Assembly: GCA_002749535.1 (NCBI GenBank)
Contig: MZZL01000408.1
Coordinates: forward strand, 2,062,631 to 2,126,630
Length of the DNA: 64,000 nt
From: Apophysomyces variabilis
Taxonomy: Eukaryota > Mucoromycota > Mucoromycetes > Mucorales > Mucoraceae
Direction of reading: 5' to 3'
This document shows, one piece after another, positions 11,136 to 23,573 of the stretch; the first letter of the stretch is position 1; each line of letters starts with the position of its first letter. The position numbers and the translations under genes were made by a program. The notes beneath the pieces are model-generated. The model ran no database searches and was not told the DNA's origin. It worked only from the letters and a program-made list of their open reading frames with translations.

Positions 11136-12023
11136 GACGCTACGAAAGGGAAGGACGCGAAAAGAGTACAAACATTTTGGGAATAGGCCCAACAGCGGGG
11201 CTTGAAGCATGGATTTAGCTATACAGCCCACTGAACAGAATGAATATTTAAGGCATGCTTCACAATTGTCCGCAGAAGTTCCCGTTAGTGAAATATCAGT
11301 TAAGTAGGTGATTTCTTCTTCTTTCACACCTTTATCAAAGAACAATACGTTGTCAGCATACCCTGGCTTTGGGCTTGATGGACGACAATAGACGAAGGAC
11401 TACTGATTAAACTCAGATTTTGCATGCGGGTTAAGTTCTATTTTAGAGCATATCAGCAGTTTATGCACACAATGTTTACAAAGACTGACAGATGGATGGG
11501 TATTTACCAGCACTTTGTTGTTTTTCCCTTTCCCTTCTTTTCTTGTGATTCTCAAACTTACTGTCAATGCCAATTGTCTAAGAACGATTAGCTTTGGAAG
11601 GATGCACAAGAAGTATATTGATAGGACGGACTCAGCTTGATTGTCTACGAGCAAACTGATACGCACTAGCTAATATTGGAAGCTAAATCGGTCAATGAGA
11701 TTCGAGATTACTTCAACGCGGGGAGGGATTACCAACAGCGTGGGCGCTCATCATTTTGACTTGCATAGACTAAAGAGTATAGTTCTAAGTACGACGACAT
11801 CATTGTTACTACCGTAAGATCTCAACAAAAGTTATCCAAGTGTGACTTCAATAGACCACATCAGGGACCATGTGCAGCTCAGAAGAAGGATCTGAAAAAT
11901 ACCTTGTTTCAAGATAGTCCACGCCGTTGTATAGGTACCATTACGCTGACTGGCAAATAAATCTTTCGTTTTAGTATAGTGTGTAACAGAATGCTCAAGA
12001 TTCAAAAGAAAGGAACTGCGCTT
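11136..12023. other. Intergenic region without recognised gene
   Basis: About 0.9 kb upstream of MED11. The open frame at 11400-11666 (minus) has no motif and unremarkable composition. Nothing further is supported. Confidence 0.5.
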
Positions 12024-13178
12024 TTACTGTACATAATCCAAATCTGGCTAAAAATCCAGGATAAAAACAACCATGGAGTAGCATTGTCTTACTAGTTTGT
12101 GGGACGATCCATTCAAAAACCCGGTAGATGGAATAGAAGAAGAAAAACTGTTGGATCGATGACTGTTACTGTAATCTTGCAGTTTATATTGGACTGAGGA
12201 AGATGTTCGCATCAGTTGAGAAGGATGCACAAGCTGATTGATCATGAATGACCTATACCATAATGTGGATAATAGCGTATCAAAAACAGATAGAGTTTCG
12301 GATATTGATTGATTTACCACATGTTTGGACAATAAGTTGGTTGGTTTGTCGTGCTTCTGCAGTTTGTGCATGCAACACATATCAACTCAATCTTTTAATT
12401 ATTCCATCAATAGGTGGCATCATGATTGGGAGCATGAGCTTGCTTCTTCATACATTGCTTCCAGTCCCCTCTTTTCTTGTGTTGGGGGGGGAGGGGTCAG
12501 CTTGTTTTATGACTTCGATCGACAATCGTTTCCCTATTTTCGTGACTACCCCAGCATATCTCAGTTGACAAGGCGATGTAATGGCCCATCCATTCTTTTT
12601 TTTAGCCTTGTCTTACGTGCTCTATTGATGTCTCTGTCAATTCAACATATGACAGAAGTAGCTCGCAAGTCAAAGCGCACAGACATTCAGAAGGTCTATT
12701 TAACCGCATGATATTAAAATAGTAAAGTTAATGTTTCAAATGTGAAGTCTAAAGGATATGGAATGACATGTTCTACTCTCAATAAAGGTAACTTGACTAC
12801 AACCGTAGTTACCATTCATTAACATTATATCTTCCAGAAAAATGTACGGCCGTTAAAGAAAAGATGTATGCAATGCATCTTCATGAGGAGTGGTTGGTGC
12901 ATCAAAGTACGGCAAGTTTGGATGTGGTTATTATTATGCAGCCATTTAACGTCTAGACACGGCAGATATTGAACAACAGATTCTGCTCTGGTCAATCGCA
13001 GCAAATATCTGTCTCTGAAAGCAAGGACAACATACGGTTCCGGGTATTCAAGTGAACCTGAGACGTCGGGTGATTTCGGATACAGGCGAAATGCAACAAA
13101 TCGGTAAGACAACAAAGCACACGGAATGTTATTATGGTTCCTAACTTTGCTTCTTGCATGATCTAAAGGCGCATGCAA
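12024..13178 (-). other. Possible multi-exon minus-strand gene, structure unresolved
   Basis: Several exon-like pieces sit on the minus strand with consensus splice sites. The pieces are 12825-13178 (RFVAFRLYPKSPDVSG... VVLAFRDRYLLRLTR), a piece near 12460-12533 (RKRLSIEVIKQADPSPP), one ending at 12318 with closely spaced cysteines, then 12093-12252 (Ser/Asn-rich), and a last exon 12024-12047 ending LPDLDYVQ and a stop. The three 3' pieces join in frame through GT-AG introns, including a 45-nt one with a GTAAGA donor. The link to 12825-13178 and the true start were not resolved. A plus-strand frame at 12325-12711 competes over part of the region. No family was recognised. Confidence 0.3.
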
Positions 13179-13812
13179 GCAAAAACATTACCCAGCGTGT
13201 GGATAGATGGATCCCTTGAGCTGGACATCCATCTTCGGACTTATTCTTTCTTTCGTAATCGTTCGCGCCCCATCATAGATATGATGTGCTGTGGGTGTCT
13301 GCACCGAGCAGTGCGATACCCTTGCAGACGTAAGTGAAAAGACATCGAGTGTGTCATTCGCATATAATAGTCATGAAAGTAGTCTTTATCTCGCTCTCAT
13401 GGATGCTTTGTCCGCTGGAGAGCTAAGTTGATGTCAGTAAAATACACTATCCGCATAACTTGAGTACTAATGACGTATATTAATATCCTTTTTAGCGCAG
13501 ATACATTTTAGAGTAGCGTAAAATACCAATTCAATAAACAGTAGGACACAGCAGAGTTACAAATTTTGTCCTCTTCAGTTGTTTTTTCCTTTTCTTCCTT
13601 TTCCTTTCTTGCTTCACTTTTCTTTTTCTTTTCCTTTCTTAGACTCATCACAGCATTCCCCTTCTCATCGTCGAGACAGATATTTGACAGAGAACACTTA
13701 TGTATACTCACGCTGTCCCTGTCTCTGTCAATCCATCCACCAATTCACCACTCATCACGATCTAATCTATTTCATCGCTTCGTATAAACCACGATTCACC
13801 AACAACCCTACA

Positions 13813-16586
13813 ATGACTAGTCATAACGATCTGCAACATGTACATCCAAATATCACTCCGAGTTTCGCCTCACAGCTCGAAAAGTTTGACTTTCGCGGTG
13901 ACGGCATTGATATGGCACTGAGGTATTGAAAGGAAAAAAAACCCTACAAAAGAAAAGAAAAGGGGAATGTGTAATAGGAGGGTTTAACAGACAAGGAATC
14001 CAGAAAACTACTTGCAAAAGTACATCTACCAAAAGAATCGCAACAGATTGATCGCGCTATGGAAGATTTTGCGAAACGCTACCATGAATGTAACCCAGGA
14101 TTGGTAGAAAATCCAGGTAAATCACTGAAGCCCAAAGCCTAGAAAACGATGCTAAGTGCTAAAGCAGATGCCATTTATGCTGTGGCTTTCTCCATCCTAC
14201 TCCTTCATACGGATGCTCACAACAAGAATGTGCGTCAAAAAATGAACAAGGAGACGTTTATCATGCGAACCAAAATTATAGAAGGTGGCGAAAACGTACC
14301 GGAAGAAATATTAGACGTCAGTGCGGCTATACGTTTTATTTACATTGATGTTGACGCATTATACTAGATTATGTTTGATAATATTGTTTACTCCGAATTT
14401 ACGTATGCGGAAGGAGAAAACGACCCTTTCGGAACGCTCAGGGTATCGGAGAAGCCAACGTCTTGGTTTGCTAAGTTGTCAAAAACTGAGAGCACAATCG
14501 CCTCGCAAATGGTAAAGAAAAAAGAAAGTAGTTGACCACCAGTAAAAAGGCTGCATTTACTGATTGTAAAAACACAACAAAAATAAGGGAGCACTGACAA
14601 CAGACCTTTACCCCAAGCTTGACCAGTTGATGCCTGCTGAGAACACCTACAGTTACAAGCGGACACTGAAACCTATTAATATTACGGATATTCATCAATC
14701 ACTTCTGAAAGCACCAACAATCAGTCTGGCTGGCGTGCGCAGCCGACATGCCGGTGGCGCTAGCTCGGCTCAGCAGCATAACAACAATACGTACGCCATT
14801 CGAGTGACAAAAGCTGGAATGTTGGACCGTAAATACGATCTGTTGCAGGGCGGTAAAAAGGCGACCACACGTGGCTGGCGACCATTTGGTGTCATGCTAA
14901 GTAGTAGCCAAATCATTTTTTTCGCCGATGTTTCTTCTTTCCAGGGATGGCTTGATCGTTTTGAAACGACCGATGAAGAAGAGGAAGCAGATTCACCCAT
15001 CACACGACGTGAAGATCATTATCCCATACCATTATCTCATTCTCGTCCAGCATCACCCCGTCAATGCCATCAACACACATCATTCACTTCCATTTCATCT
15101 GCGACGACAGCCGGACAAACCATCACTTCGTTATCGTCCCTTTATTCCTCCCATTCTCCCACTTCATCCTCTGTACCCTCCAGCCCAACCTCCTCCTCGG
15201 CATCTTTACTACGACCTGTCCAGATTATTTCTTTAACAAATGCCGTTTGTATTTATGATGAAGCATACGTTAAATACCCTCATGTCTTCCGTTTGATCAC
15301 TGGAGATGGACAGCAATTCCTGATGCGCGCAGAGAGTGATGCGGATATGGAAGACTGGATGCTCAAAATTAATTATGCAGCTATGATTAAAACGACTGGT
15401 GTCCGTCTCCGTCCATCCAAAAGTTTGTCCAGTCACAACCATCTAGGTGATAGACGGGAACAGCGCAAATTAGCGGACCAAGCAAGGAGAGAAGAAAAGG
15501 CAAAGGTAAATGCGACCGTCTCGTCTCGTTAAGCGTTCTGATCCATAGTATATCGCGTAGGCAAAAGTTCTAGAGCTGTCAGAAAGGATCGCCAGTCACT
15601 TGCGTTCATTAGATCAGGAAATTCGCTTGCGACTGAACCTAATGATTCTCGTGCCATTGCAGAAATCAACCAAAGACAGATTGCTAGGGTTTGCAGAGAC
15701 GGTTGGAAAGCGGATACAGGCTAAGAGATACGATCTTCAAAGACTTGAATGTTATCGTGAATTCTTAGAACGAGAATTGCACTGGTGGTTGTCGAGCAAT
15801 CCCTCTCGGAAAATGTCTGCACCACTTTTATCCCATCCTTTTGCCACAGCATTTGCTATCCAACGCTCATCCACATCACCCTCGTCTATGCCACGCAGAT
15901 TGGAAGATCTACCGTTTTCTAGTCCTCACTTAACAGCCAGTCCACTTAAGATGGATGAAGATATCATGTGGGCTAACGGCCATGTGCAGATACCGAAGCG
16001 CACTTCAAGTTTACTTAAACCTGAACAGCTCAAAATATTCCCTCCCCATCAAGGAGTTATCCATGATCACGAGACGGTCTTGAGAAATGTACAGCCCAAT
16101 ACAGACAATGAAAGAGTAGAAGGTGACGCCGACAGTGATTGGAATCCTCGAAGGGCATCGTGTCCCCAAATTCCACCCATTACAGCAGAATCAAAAACCG
16201 CCTCCGTTGAAGAGATAACTGAACAAGGTATAGACAAGAGCGTAGATCAAGAACAGCATACCGAGGACGTTTGCCCGCCAGAATCGGAAAAAGCACCACT
16301 TGCGAGTGCAAAACTGTCCACTGCTGCTAAAGTCTGTGAAATGGATAAGCTGATGCGCAGACGTAGTAGAAGTAATCCCATTATGCCAAATGATACATTG
16401 ATCCGAGCTGTTCGTAACAGTAAACTGTTGGATGTGCCTTCAAGCGTACTGAAAAGGGAACGAAGTGGATCAGAAGCCTCGTCCATTCGAGAGGATGATG
16501 ATAATATCAGCGTTATCATGGTGAACGAATCGGAAGAGGATCTGACAGGCAGCTTGCATAGCTGGACTCTTGCGTCCCCCCATTAA
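13813..16586 (+). CDS. Sec7-PH domain guanine nucleotide exchange factor for Arf GTPases
   Basis: Exons 13813-13922, 14004-14116, 14168-14316, 14368-14511, 14588-15505, 15561-16586; 819 residues. Seen: the catalytic half of a Sec7 domain (FDFRGDGIDMALRKLL, then LPKESQQIDRAMEDFAKRY with the catalytic glutamate, then AFSILLLHTDAHN and the M-N-K-E-T-F-I block). A PH domain follows, from AIRVTKAGMLDRKYDLL to ESDADMEDWMLKINYA, split by an approximately 100-residue Ser/Pro-rich insert. A helical segment and a long disordered tail complete it. The Sec7-PH order resembles fungal Syt1-like and animal EFA6/PSD exchange factors. Family role: activates Arf-type GTPases in membrane traffic. Only about 25 residues precede FDFRG, whereas full Sec7 domains have about 65, so either a 5' exon was missed or the fold is shortened. 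A long CT-rich leader lies just before the chosen ATG. Confidence 0.88.
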
Positions 16587-17064
16587 CCAAAAAGCATAAA
16601 GTTTAAAAATGTTTGTCATTTGTTTTTGTGTTTTGTAATATAGAATCTAGTGAATGATGGATATATCAAGCATTATTTCATATAGATTGTTTTGGTTATA
16701 GAATTGTGTTTTTGCAAGGGATTGCTGTACTACGTTATCTGTTCTAATCATGCACAGTTGCTTGAGCAAGGTATATATACTTCTCAAGCAGGGAAACTAA
16801 ACATGATAAGCAGCATGCCAAATTGTTCTGGCCGACAATCACCGTGAGCGCTTTTTGAAATAAAACGGCAACTTGCGGCAAGTTAAAGCTAGGGCATGTG
16901 TTCCGTTGAAATTGACTCAAAAAACTCTCTCTTAAAAAGTCATGGTGACTGCGGGGATCGAACAATGAAATCGAGCGATTATTGGCAAACACATCCCGGT
17001 TGGAAGAGAAGAAGAGAGCTATTTATCAACTAGATCGCCTCCAGTCCTTCGTTAGCGTCCTTCC
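16587..17064. other. Intergenic spacer
   Basis: About 0.5 kb between the Arf GEF stop and the LETM1 start. A tRNA-like T-loop string near 16957-16967 (minus strand) has no pairing stem. Nothing else is supported. Confidence 0.5.
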
Positions 17065-18646
17065 ATGTCCTCTTCTATTCTTCTTCGTCGGGCGATCCAT
17101 GCTTCTGGAAGGTTTGTTTACTTTTCCGGAGTCATCACAACGATCGACCTGTTAATGATCTGTTGACAGAGTTGTGCCCCTGACGGCCAAACACCCGCTC
17201 CAACCTCGGCACGCTAGCTTCCCATCGGTTGCTCCAAGGTAACGTTTCGGTGAAGTGCCATTCTTCCCTTTATTTAGCTAATTTGATAATGAAGACCATT
17301 TTCTTCGAGTGCCATTCGTTGGACTGAGGCACAGTCTCCCAAGCAACAAGCTCACGTCAAACCTGCTCAAAGTGCTGCTGTGGAAGCCAGTTCTGAACCA
17401 ACTTCTCGTATTGGAAAATTCATTAAACAATCGAAAGAATTGCTTGCTTTTTACAAGGGAGGAGTCAAACTGCTTTGGGCGAATCATAAGACAACCAAGG
17501 AACTCAAGCAGAAGGTGGAAAAGGAAGGATACACTCTTAGTCGATCTGAGTTTCAGCTTGTAAGTTAGTTCGTGAAGGGAGCAAAAAAAAAACTGAAAAA
17601 GCAATGATTATCCGAATAGGTTCATGAATCAGGCAAGGATATGCTCAAGTTAATTCCATTCGGCATCGTATTGCTTGTCCTGCCCGAATCGGTACCGTAG
17701 AAAACAAAACAGCACCACGTCACATGGCGACTAAGAGCATGAAAATGTATTTTATTTTTATTCTAACAGATTCCTTTGCTTGTTATCTTTGCTCCGGGAG
17801 TGATTCCTAGTACGTGTGTGAAGGAAAGCCAAGTGGTAAGGAAAAATATATTCATGGACCCACTGTTGCACAATGGACTGATGTCATTCCACAGCTCAAA
17901 CAACGTGAGAAATTGGACAAAGCGCGACAGATTATGAGTAAGAATGTGATCCAGTCAGCAGAGAAAATCGGTGCCGTAAGTTTTGCTTATTTCGTAATTT
18001 CTATATCTTTCCGATGTGCGTGTGTGGACTCAATGAACCATTTTGCTTTCATAAACAACCAAACGATAGATTTCACCTGAAGATTTCTTGAGTGTTCGTA
18101 AATTTGAAAAAGTCGCCAAAGGATATGAATATGATTTCGATTTGCAACGAATCGATAGAAATCACCTGTCGGCATACTGCAGGTAAACACTAGAATTTTT
18201 GTTGGATAAGCTTACTAAAATAAAGATAGGTTTATGGGATTGGCAGGATGGGGCACGCATAGTATTCTGAAAAGACGGCTGAACAAGCACATGGATTATC
18301 TTCTCGAAGATGACAAGGTAAAATATATATCAAGGCAAACGTTTATTTTCGGTATTGATTTGAATGAATGTAGCTGCTTGCTCAAGAAGGTGTGGAAAAG
18401 CTTCAATTGTCCGAATTACAGAAGGCTGTGGAAGAGCGTGGAATGTAAGTCATTTGGAATGGTATTTCTTCTTTTGGTCAGCCGTTCATAGCAACTGTAT
18501 CTAGGCGATCGTTGGGAGCGGACGAGCAGCATCTTCGTCGTAGTCTGAAATATTGGCTGGCTGTGCACCTTTCCGAGCCATCTATTCCGCGTGGCCTGCT
18601 GGTTTTCAGCCGAATGTTTTTGTTGAATGCCAATTACACACGTTAA
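17065..18646 (+). CDS. LETM1/Mdm38 family mitochondrial inner-membrane protein
   Basis: Ten exons: 17065-17111, 17170-17238, 17310-17559, 17620-17691, 17770-17835, 17895-17975, 18070-18182, 18230-18317, 18374-18444, 18505-18646; 332 residues. Seen: an Arg/Ser-rich N-terminal mitochondrial presequence (MSSSILLRRAIHASGR). Then the LETM1 core follows: SRIGKFIKQSKELLAFYKGG, one strong membrane segment (LIPFGIVLLVLPESIPLLVIF) followed by APGVIPST, and the ribosome-binding-like domain (LSAYCRFMGLAGWG, LAVHLSEPSIPRGLLVFSR). Family role: potassium/proton exchange and binding of mitochondrial ribosomes. It is short for the family and has no EF hand, like the shorter fungal paralogues. The fifth donor is ambiguous: GTAAGG after Val was chosen, with GTGAAG 18 nt earlier as an alternative. 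Confidence 0.88.
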
Positions 18647-19071
18647 GTTTAGAATGTCCAATAGATAAACATCAGAAAGAACGTATGCTTTGCACCTATC
18701 TATTTTCTGTTTCGATAGGGCATGAGTTACTGTGTCCGGGGAGATGCTATGGATTTCTTTGAGATGGAGTATATGTGATGCATGATGATGTGTCATGACT
18801 TTGGACAGCTTAATGCCAAGAGGTACCTAATATATGGAAAGATATATATGCAAAATAATGAAGCAAAAGTGGTCGGAAGAAGATGAGTAGGGGGAGGGCG
18901 CGGGTATGGTTCCGATGACTGGTTCATGATTGGAGGGAACCAGCTGATGTCTTTTTTGCGGCGTTGAAAAAGCGCTTTCTCTATTTTTGTTCTTTTTCGA
19001 TTGTTATTTATACAATCACTTTCCCGTTTTCCTCGTTTTCTTCCACCATTCTCTTCTGAAACTCTTATTAC
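18647..19071. other. Intergenic spacer and leader
   Basis: Short intergenic stretch ending in a CT-rich leader (about 18970-19070) before the Ser-rich protein ATG. No gene seen. Confidence 0.5.
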
Positions 19072-19704
19072 ATGCTATCTTCGTCTCAACATCATCATTC
19101 AAATAGTGCGTCTAGTAACGAGTACACCTCTTCTCCCTCTTTGTGTTCATCTTCTTCTACCTATGCCTCATCTGTCAAATCCACTACCTCTCCTGCTTTT
19201 AACAATGACGGATCTCGTAGCAATTCACTTTCTGGATACCGTTTCCATAACCACATCAGGGCATCCCCGCGAAACTATCCTCCATTGACATTTTCACAGA
19301 ATCATGATACCCCTTCGAACCCATTTACATCCGCTCCCGAAAACAAACGTTTATCGTCCTGTACAAATCAACATACTGCAGACAACCAGTATTCATGCGA
19401 TAACGCAATCCGACATCATAGTATGAGTTTCCAACCCTACTGGGACGAGACCGGATTGGCACTGGAATTGGCTGACGATGACCTTATTTGCGAGAATGCA
19501 GCGTCGAAAAATAAAGCAACACAGTGGCTTAAAGATAAATTGCGTCGGCATAAGTCATCCGAAGATACATCGACTTCATCAAACCAACAGACAATGCACA
19601 ATTACACTAAACGTTCTCGGCCGGACAAACGCTTTAGCAAACAACATCCTGTGATACCAGCGATTACGTTATTTTTTCGAAAATGGTCTCCTGTTAAACG
19701 ATAA
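19072..19704 (+). CDS. Ser-rich low-complexity protein, function unknown
   Basis: Single-exon frame of 210 residues. The N-terminal 60 residues are dominated by Ser, Thr and His. The middle is rich in Asn, Pro and His. A short helical, basic segment follows (ATQWLKDKLRRHKSSEDTS), then a basic C-terminus (FFRKWSPVKR). There is no signal peptide, membrane segment or recognised domain. A CT-rich leader precedes it and an AATAAA-type signal follows at about 19772, which supports a real transcript. It looks like a disordered regulatory or adaptor protein. No function is assigned. Confidence 0.55.
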   Translation: MLSSSQHHHSNSASSNEYTSSPSLCSSSSTYASSVKSTTSPAFNNDGSRSNSLSGYRFHNHIRASPRNYPPLTFSQNHDTPSNPFTSAPENKRLSSCTNQHTADNQYSCDNAIRHHSMSFQPYWDETGLALELADDDLICENAASKNKATQWLKDKLRRHKSSEDTSTSSNQQTMHNYTKRSRPDKRFSKQHPVIPAITLFFRKWSPVKR

Positions 19705-22700
19705 CCTTCTTAGTTTTTTTCTTTCCGGCCAATCTGTGTCATCAAACTCTTGTATATAGTAAAAATCAAGCAATAAAACAGCTAATGTGTATATGGAATC
19801 ACTTCACTTCTACAGATAAAATGGATTGGACCGGGAACAACAACTAGCTGAAATTTTGAGCATCATAAGTCAATTACTTTGCGCCGCACACGGAGAACTG
19901 CAGGAGAAGGGAGGATGAGGGAGCACAATTATCAGAGGATAGTTTGAGCCTCCAGAATGGGACATTCTAAATTTCTACCAAATGTATGGCCGATATGAGT
20001 CCGGACCTGTCTCTCTCACTTTTCTCTTTCTCGGCGGAGTTATCTGTGCTGAGATTCGTACCCAAATCAGGTCCATGTGGTATCCCTCTATTGACTGAAC
20101 ACACGCGAAAACTTAAAGCCATTCTGCCATCCCGTACAACATAAATGATCGGAGCACAAAACTGCAAAGTGCACACCTCGGCACATAGAAGCACAAAATA
20201 TAACAAATCCACTTGATGAATTGGATCTACTCTTGTATCCTGTCATGCCTTAATGCGATCACAAAGGATCTTTCCTTTGCCCCAGCAGTAGAAGCAGATA
20301 ATCTGCGCTCTCGATCCTTTGAGATAGTTAGTTTACACACAATAGGTCTTCGGTGTTAAGCACATCAATAGTGCAAATTTGATGTAGAATACTTGTGAAC
20401 ATGGTCTACTCGACGTCTTCGCTCTCAGTATATCCATATCAACTGAAATCTTAATTCATCCATTCCATACACAAACAAACGTCTCGGAAGGCAGGACCTC
20501 CTTTCAGGTATACATGGCAATTGATCTACCTGTATGGCCACATATTGTAATCTAGGAATACTTTTAAAAGTTCTATGCCTAGTTTAAGAAATCTAAAAGC
20601 CCGTTTATCCAAAGTTTGTCCCTGCCATTCTAGGCTGGATGACCTAACTTGAGTCGCCTAGCCCATGGATCTTATCACCGAACTTCTTCCATTAATTTGA
20701 ATTCGCACAAGGATAATTCCTGTTCTATAAGTCATCAAAACTTTATTGCGGTCTACATTGAAATCAATGGTCTAACTTCATTTACTCTGGCCCGGCACTC
20801 ACGAAAGCTTCCTGTTTCCATAATTTTCGAGAGCGTGTCACCATGGAGTGACCATCATTGGCCAATGCCTATTGAAAAGCAATTATTACTATCCATGACA
20901 CTTTGGTTCAAAAATATTTACACACCCGGATCAAGGATAGGGAATAACGGATATTATTTTTGTATCCATATTTAATTAGACAAATTTAGACTCAAACATT
21001 AAGAGTATCTGTCATTTTCTGAATAAGCCGCTCCCATCTTGATACATGTGACGAAGCCGGATCCCAAAAGGAAGAAGTTCAGGGACCGAGAGCGTCGGGG
21101 GGATCTCAATTGGGTTGACGGACCGCCGAGGTGCATACCGATTATGTCGACTTTGATGCAATGCAGCGAATGTGCTACAATAACCAAGGGAAAGTTTGCC
21201 CCTTTCCCTAGGGTGAACCATGCTGCGAACTAGCCCTGAAAATGTCATAAACAAACGGTCCAATTGGGTAAGCATAGCTAAACATCTCAGTGAGATCCGA
21301 ACGAACCGAACCATATCAGTGACATAGGGATCTGTTCATTTCAAACAGTTTGTTTTCTTTTGCCTTTGTCAACAAGAGCATGACAGGATGTTTTGAACCG
21401 GTGACCTAAGAAATCAAACAATAGAGGCAGATGCACCTATGTTTATCCTGAGAAGTTGATTTATGATCCTCCCGCTTCGTTTCATGTCAAAGCTGTATTA
21501 GCCATAAATCAAACCCCTGTTGCACTCACTAAGTAGTGCGGTCACGGCCAGGTCATACAAAACGACTTGTATCTTGCTTTTTAGTCTAGCGCTCAAGGTA
21601 GTACGATCACCTGAAATTCCACCCAAAAGTAAAAAGCTTATTGCCTAACAGACACTGCTGGAATACGAAGTCCTACTTTCGCAGCGTGTATTTAAGGCTC
21701 ATCTAGTTTTGATCACCTATGCCATAGTCATTGAAACTACTACAGCCACTAAACGAACAACAAGTGTATTTTCCTAGCTTTATAAATGCCTTCATGCTGA
21801 ACTCATAATGTCATGATCCGTTTACTGCTCATCGTTGCGATCAATATGACGTTGAGTATCCAAAACTCTAAGAGGTAATCATTTAAGGAACTTAAGCCAG
21901 GCCACATCGGCAACACATCATGACGTACAAAATCCGTCCGCCTAGTTTGCGCTTGATGGCCGATTTCAGTTGGAGACACCCTCGAATCAAAGTGCCCATA
22001 TTTTGCATAAGCTACTTGCTGTTGGATGCCCTTAGACTGGTCAAGGTGCTTTTACAAAATCTGGAGACATTAGTTTCTGTCTCCATGAAACTGTCCCTTT
22101 AGGATCCAAGTTGTTGCTGCACCCAAAGTATGTGAACATGGGCTGTATTTTGATCGAAGACGCAATGGGTGGGAATTATTCATGTGCCATAAATCAATAC
22201 TTACTGAGTGATATAGTTCATTGGTTGGAACAGCACCATGTTTCCCATCTGTAACGATAACCAAGGTAAACTATAGCTTTCTTGCTGAAGTGAATGGAAA
22301 GTAGCACTTTGTAATAATAGGAAGTTGTACGTGATGGTAACATGCTGGAGAGCATCGTATGCATCTTTTTCGATGCCTTTCCTGTCCATTTCTAAATCGT
22401 TCAATCAAAAAAAAAAAAGGTGATTATTCAGCATATCAATTTGCTGGATATTTGATGGTCGCCCACCCACAATATGTTTGTTCTGGCCGTGCAGCCAAAC
22501 CGGACTGTTCTCTCTCCGGTCCTAAAACGTAGAGCGGGAATTTACCTTGACAGACTCCGTGGGTGGCACTAAGTGACCTTAGGATGACGGAGAACTTAGT
22601 CTCGTTTACAGACTAAGCTGACTGTGATCAGTACTTGAAAACCAATTGTCTGCTAAAACCATCAGGGAAGCAGTCATGCGGGAATTTTCAAGAAGTAAGT

Positions 22701-23331
22701 TCTCGTAAATAGGGGACGGAATATTCAGTTTGAAGGGGGCTCTTTCCCATTGGGGTCATACAGGAATGCTTGCGCAGACAGATGGTATCAGCTGTAACTT
22801 TTACTGTGTGTTGGACATGTCTCTTTAAAATCTATTTGTCTCATGAGACTTCAGATGCTTAACGACACTGATGATCCTGTATAGTCAACATGGGTTTTTC
22901 TCGAGATCTGTTCATTGTTACAGTCGACTGTTAGGGTTTAAACAGTCTCTTTTCGTGGTGTGTGACAACAGACCATTTAAAAAAAAGACCGCAACTCAGA
23001 AACGGAGAACTTCTCCATCTTTTCTCATCGTCATCGCCACTTGGGCATTCCTCTGATTTGCCTTGTGTGCATATTTCCCTCATCTCGTTTGACTTTTCTC
23101 TATTCGACCCTCCGACTTCTCGAAATATAAACATCCCATAGTCCGTCCATATGACCAATTCAGACACTTCCTGTTGCCATCAGTCCACGGGGCAATCCAG
23201 TAGGCTTTTCATGGCCCGATCGCCTTTGTTAGGGTTATCCCACTAATGTTGCCATTAGTTTCAAACAGCACAATGATAAATATAGAGGGCGATCGACCAA
23301 TGAATGGCTCAGCTTCAGTTGATCGAGCTAA
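19705..23331. other. Gene-poor region of about 3.6 kb
   Basis: No exon chain, RNA gene or intact mobile element was recognised. Frames at 19967-20212, 20649-20975, 21012-21314 and 22871-23167 lack motifs and mutually contradict on the two strands. A short inverted repeat occurs at 22595-22602 and 22610-22617 (CTTAGTCT / AGACTAAG), and a poly-A run near 22408-22419. The region could hold decayed transposon sequence, but nothing identifiable remains. Confidence 0.5.
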
Positions 23332-23398
23332 GGCCCAAAGTTCATCTCTAAAGGTACATGAGGTAAAATGGATTGGAGGGAAAGACGAACTTTGGGCC
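23332..23398. repeat. 12-bp perfect inverted repeat, 43-bp spacer
   Basis: GGCCCAAAGTTC at 23332-23343 is matched by its exact reverse complement at 23387-23398. It lies about 175-240 bp upstream of the C78 protease ATG. It may be an operator-like site, a cruciform or a short MITE remnant. Confidence 0.6.
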
Positions 23399-23573
23399 GT
23401 AACAGACCGAAAAGAGAAAAAGAAAAAAGGGCAAGGGGAATTGAGAGTGGAAGGAAGGAACTTAATCTCATATTTGCTAGAGGAAAGAACCCGACACCGA
23501 TGCACCTGATTCGTGCAGCCAAGCAAAACGGTTCCAAAACAATCAATCGATTTATACACGCTCTCGAATCAAT

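Noticed and set aside
12325..12711. Plus-strand frame of 128 residues
   Set aside because: It competes with minus-strand exon-like pieces that have better splice borders; neither is certain.
16950..16985. tRNA-like T-loop string GTTCGATCCCC on the minus strand
   Set aside because: The flanking bases do not form a 5-bp T stem, and there is no D arm or acceptor stem.
21361..21470. CCGGTTCAAA string resembling a tRNA 3' half
   Set aside because: No stem pairing and no matching 5' half.
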